64,000 bases of DNA from Comamonas thiooxydans. GTDB taxonomy: Bacteria; Pseudomonadota; Gammaproteobacteria; Burkholderiales; Burkholderiaceae_C. Below the pieces are notes generated by a model. The model was not told the DNA's origin. It ran no database searches and saw only the letters and a list, made by a program, of their open reading frames with translations. Each line of letters starts with the position of its first letter. Position 1 is the stretch's first letter. The position numbers and the translations under genes were made by a program. Shown here piece after piece: positions 61,461-64,000 of the stretch. The stretch spans positions 1 to 64,000 of the forward strand of contig NZ_BBVD01000013.1 of NCBI RefSeq assembly GCF_000964545.1, given 5' to 3'.

Positions 61461-61901
61461 TCAGCGTGGCGCAGCGCAGATCCGGCGCGCAGTCTTCTCG
61501 GACTTCAGGGCCACAAAGGCTTTGGCTTGCGTGTCATAGCGGTGTGCAATCACATACCGGCTGCAGCGATCCGAATAGCGCGCGCAGGCCTGCATGGCAA
61601 TGCAAAGATGGGGCCCGTTCCCCCAGACCTTGGCGGGCGGCCGGTCGTAAATGCCTTCGTACAGCGTCTGCTCCTGCGCTCCCCCGTCATTCCATCTGGC
61701 CACGATTTCAGAAGAGAAATGGTCAAAGCCTGCGCTGCTGTAGCCCACCTCGTAGTCAATCGTGCCCAGCCTGGTGATGGAAGTGCGGCCCGTGACCTGC
61801 TTTTCCCAGGCCGCAGCTTCCTGCGCGCTGCAAGGCATGACGCAAAAGCTCAGCAGCATGAGCCAGATCTGAGGCGGGATACGGAACTTGCGCAAATGCA
61901 T
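61461..61901 (-). CDS. Small secreted protein of unknown function
   Basis: A 146-aa protein with an N-terminal signal peptide (RKFRIPPQIWLMLLSFCVMP, then CSAQEAAAW, cleavage probably after the Ala of CSA). The mature part has several cysteines (AMQACARYSDRCSRYV, RRICAAPR) compatible with disulfides. I do not recognise a family. It lies alone in convergent orientation to the CoA ligase. Confidence 0.65.
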   Translation of the reverse strand: MHLRKFRIPPQIWLMLLSFCVMPCSAQEAAAWEKQVTGRTSITRLGTIDYEVGYSSAGFDHFSSEIVARWNDGGAQEQTLYEGIYDRPPAKVWGNGPHLCIAMQACARYSDRCSRYVIAHRYDTQAKAFVALKSEKTARRICAAPR

Positions 61902-62161
61902 GGGGTATGGACGTGGAAGATGACGGGGTCACTATATCGCTGGCATCCGCATGGCGTGAACACGATCTGCTCGATGTGCCTGCTCAAGGCGCTTGGTCGA
62001 GGCGCCCTATTTCTGCGAAGGAGGCCAGGGAGGATGGCTGCTCGCAAGCAGGGCGGGTCTGACGGATTGGGGCCGTTTTTGGATGAGGAGGGGATGAAAA
62101 ACGAGCGCAGGCCTCAAGAGCCGGGCTTGCTTCGAGGCCTGGTGGGGAGGATCGGCAGCGC
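61902..62161. other. Intergenic region between two leftward genes
   Basis: 260 nt that must contain the promoter of the secreted-protein gene. No terminator with a T-run, repeat or dyad copy was seen. Confidence 0.5.
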
Positions 62162-63877
62162 TCAGCTGGCCCTGTGCTCGCTGCGCTTGAGCAAGCGGCC
62201 CGGCAATGCATCGGTGGCCATGCTGTCGCGGTAGGTGATCTGGCCGGACTTGATGGTGTAGCGATAGCCCTGCGCGCCTTGCAGGAAGCGCTTGCCGCCG
62301 GCGGGCAGGTCGCGAGCTATGTGCGGCGGCAGAATTTTGAGTGCCTGCAGATCGATGAGGTTGAGATCTGCCAGTTTGCCGACCTGCAGGACTCCTCGGT
62401 CGGCAAAGCCGTAGAGCGAAGCCGGCCGCTGCGTCAGCATATGGACGGCCTGCTCGATGCTGAACAGGCCGCGCTCGCGCACCCATTCGGTGAGCAGAAA
62501 GGTCGTGGCGCTGCCGTCGCAGATGGTGCCCACATGGGCACCGCCATCGCCCAAGGCGGGTACGGTGTGGGGATGGCCGAGCAGCTCGTGCAGGGCGCTG
62601 CAGTCATGGTCCAGATAGTTGGCCATGGGCAGATAGACCAGTGCCTGACCTTCATTGCCCAGCATGAAGTCATACATCCAATCCAGCGGTGGCTGGCCGG
62701 CTGCGTCGGCCAGAGCCTGAACCGAATCGCCTTCTTGCGGCAGATAGTTGGGCTCTTGGCCGCTCCAGGGGTACATGCCCGCAAAGTTCTGGCCGAAGTA
62801 CTCCATGAACAGGTGGGGATTGCGGTCCTTCTCGCCGAGGATGGCGCTGCGCGTGCCTGGTCGGGACAGCTCTTTGATGCGTTCTGCCGGACTGAGCTGT
62901 GCCAGCGCTTCATAGCTGGGCTTGCAGGAAAAGGGGTTCAGGCTGCATTCAAACCCCATGAGTACGCCCACAGGGCGGTTGAGCACCTGGCCCATGATGC
63001 GCAGCCCGCCGGCATTGGCTGTTTCAATATGCCGTAGCAGCTCTCGGTGCAGCTGCGGGCGGTGCGGATACTGAAGCACGGTGAGAGTGCCGGCGCAGCC
63101 CGTGCCCTGACTGACGCGTGTGAGGATGCTGAATTCGTCCTCGATGTGCTCGAAGTCCGAGATCATCTGGAAGACGCTGTTCGGATAGCTCTTGAGCGAG
63201 AGTCCCAGCTCCAGCAACTCCTCGCTCACGGCCTGGTACATGGGGGTGAAGTCCCCCGACTTGGAACGATGGGCCATGGTGCGCGAGGTTGACAGACCAA
63301 CGGCTCCGGCTGCCAGGGCTTGCTTGATCAGCTCCCGCATGTTGCCGATGTCCTCGGCATTGGCCTGCTCGCGCCGTATGGCGCGCTCGCCCATGGCATA
63401 GACGCGCAGCGGACCGTGAGGCAGCAGGGCTGCAATATCGATGTCGTAGTGCCGCCCTGCCAAGGCTTGCAGATACTCAGGAAAGCTCTCCCAGTTCCAG
63501 GGCAGGCCTTCATGCAGCGCGGTGTCGGGGATGTCTTCCACGCCCTCCATGAGCGCAATCAGCGTGTCGCGGTCCTCGGGGCGGCAGGGGGCAAATCCCA
63601 CGCCGCAGTTGCCAATCACTGCGGTGGTCACGCCCTGCTGGGAGCTTGGCCAAAGCCTTTCATCCCAGGTCGCCTGACCGTCAAAGTGGGTATGCACATC
63701 CACAAAGCCCGGCGTCACCAGCAATCCGTCGGCATCGATTTGCTGCGCGGCGGCTCCCAGGTCTTGGCCGATGGCGGCGATGCGCCCGTTGCGCACGCCA
63801 AGGTCTGCGCGGTAAGCAGGGGCGCCGGTGCCGTCCACGATGCGGCCGTTGCGGATCAGCAAGTCGAATTGCTGCAT
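62162..63877 (-). CDS. Amidohydrolase, D-aminoacylase-like
   Basis: A 571-aa metal-dependent hydrolase related to N-acyl-D-amino-acid deacylases and dihydroorotase-type enzymes. It shows IVDGTGAPAYRADLGV, the metal motif VDVHTHFDGQ, the bridging Cys in GNCGVGFAPCRP and the catalytic Asp in LGDGGAHVG. The two middle His motifs of D-aminoacylase (YxTHMR, SHHK) are not seen; LKSYPNSVF occupies the first place. AAGGAGA precedes ATG 63877. It may cut a C-N bond in an N-acyl amino acid or lactam; substrate unknown. Confidence 0.82.
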   Translation of the reverse strand: MQQFDLLIRNGRIVDGTGAPAYRADLGVRNGRIAAIGQDLGAAAQQIDADGLLVTPGFVDVHTHFDGQATWDERLWPSSQQGVTTAVIGNCGVGFAPCRPEDRDTLIALMEGVEDIPDTALHEGLPWNWESFPEYLQALAGRHYDIDIAALLPHGPLRVYAMGERAIRREQANAEDIGNMRELIKQALAAGAVGLSTSRTMAHRSKSGDFTPMYQAVSEELLELGLSLKSYPNSVFQMISDFEHIEDEFSILTRVSQGTGCAGTLTVLQYPHRPQLHRELLRHIETANAGGLRIMGQVLNRPVGVLMGFECSLNPFSCKPSYEALAQLSPAERIKELSRPGTRSAILGEKDRNPHLFMEYFGQNFAGMYPWSGQEPNYLPQEGDSVQALADAAGQPPLDWMYDFMLGNEGQALVYLPMANYLDHDCSALHELLGHPHTVPALGDGGAHVGTICDGSATTFLLTEWVRERGLFSIEQAVHMLTQRPASLYGFADRGVLQVGKLADLNLIDLQALKILPPHIARDLPAGGKRFLQGAQGYRYTIKSGQITYRDSMATDALPGRLLKRSEHRAS

Positions 63878-63971
63878 GTGTCAGTCTCCTTGAGGTTCTG
63901 GCATGCGGTCGAGCCCGCAGCCGCATTCCATTAAGAGGCAATCCGCACCCAAGGCCAATCCGGGTTAGGGA

Positions 63972-63989
63972 ATCGTCCGTTGGGACGAT
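63972..63989. promoter_or_regulatory. Steroid-cluster dyad, copy 5 (right edge)
   Basis: ATCGTC-cgttgg-GACGAT, a perfect 6-bp-arm dyad. It lies 94 nt upstream of the amidohydrolase start and 11 nt from the window end, so it may serve that gene, a rightward gene outside the window, or both. Confidence 0.68.
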
Positions 63990-64000
63990 GTGAGGGCGGC

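Noticed and set aside
1..64000. Insertion sequences, prophage, CRISPR arrays, attachment site at the tRNA
   Set aside because: No transposase or integrase-like protein, no direct repeat of the tRNA 3' end, and no regularly spaced repeats were seen.

Overview
The window looks like chromosomal DNA of a steroid- and bile-acid-degrading betaproteobacterium, most likely Comamonas testosteroni or a close relative. The base composition is GC-rich. Gene order from about 22.6 to 45.7 kb matches what I recall of the C. testosteroni TA441 steroid cluster (steABCD, tesB, then the scd/ipd genes). Species assignment is inference; no database was searched.

Left part (0-22.4 kb): tRNA-Cys; divergent metE/metR with a perfect MetR box; an MFS pump with a divergent TetR regulator and two matching operators; a DJ-1/PfpI protein divergent from a MocR-type regulator; a leftward operon of two Bug (TctC) binding proteins and an isocitrate-lyase-superfamily enzyme. 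That operon carries a sigma-54 -24/-12 promoter and faces a PrpR-like sigma-54 activator. Next come a PAS-GGDEF cyclase and a leftward methylcitrate operon (prpC, short gntR, acnD, thpR-like, prpF), divergent from an ScfR/RamB-type regulator. No prpB lies in that operon.

Centre (22.5-45.7 kb): the rightward steroid nucleus cluster. steA-steB-steC-steD should remove the C12 hydroxyl and end at a strong terminator. tesB (meta-cleavage of the aromatised A ring) then begins a long run: ipdA, ipdB, an enoyl-CoA hydratase, ipdC, echA20, two acyl-CoA dehydrogenases, a FadA6-like thiolase, two exported amidases, a SDR and another acyl-CoA dehydrogenase pair. A third unit holds an ipdF-like SDR, a MaoC hydratase, a thiolase and a LuxR-family regulator (TesR/TeiR-like). 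Together these would take the secosteroid A/B-ring cleavage product and the C/D-ring remnant (HIP) to acetyl-, propionyl- and succinyl-CoA-level products. Propionyl-CoA would feed the neighbouring methylcitrate genes.

Right part (46-64 kb): a Cache-GGDEF cyclase, then an acyl side-chain beta-oxidation module: alpha-methylacyl-CoA racemase, SDR, thiolase, FadB-type bifunctional enzyme, GMC alcohol dehydrogenase, a natural fusion of two acyl-CoA dehydrogenases, an MFS transporter and a FadD19-type steroid-CoA ligase. A small secreted protein and an amidohydrolase on the other strand close the window.

The most notable unexplained signal is an 18-bp dyad, (A/T)T(A/C)GTC-N6-GACGAT. It occurs in the promoter regions of steA, tesB and the ipdF-like gene and at the right edge of the window, with a weaker copy before the side-chain SDR. 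It is a candidate operator of the steroid regulon. I saw no insertion sequences, prophage genes or CRISPR arrays.
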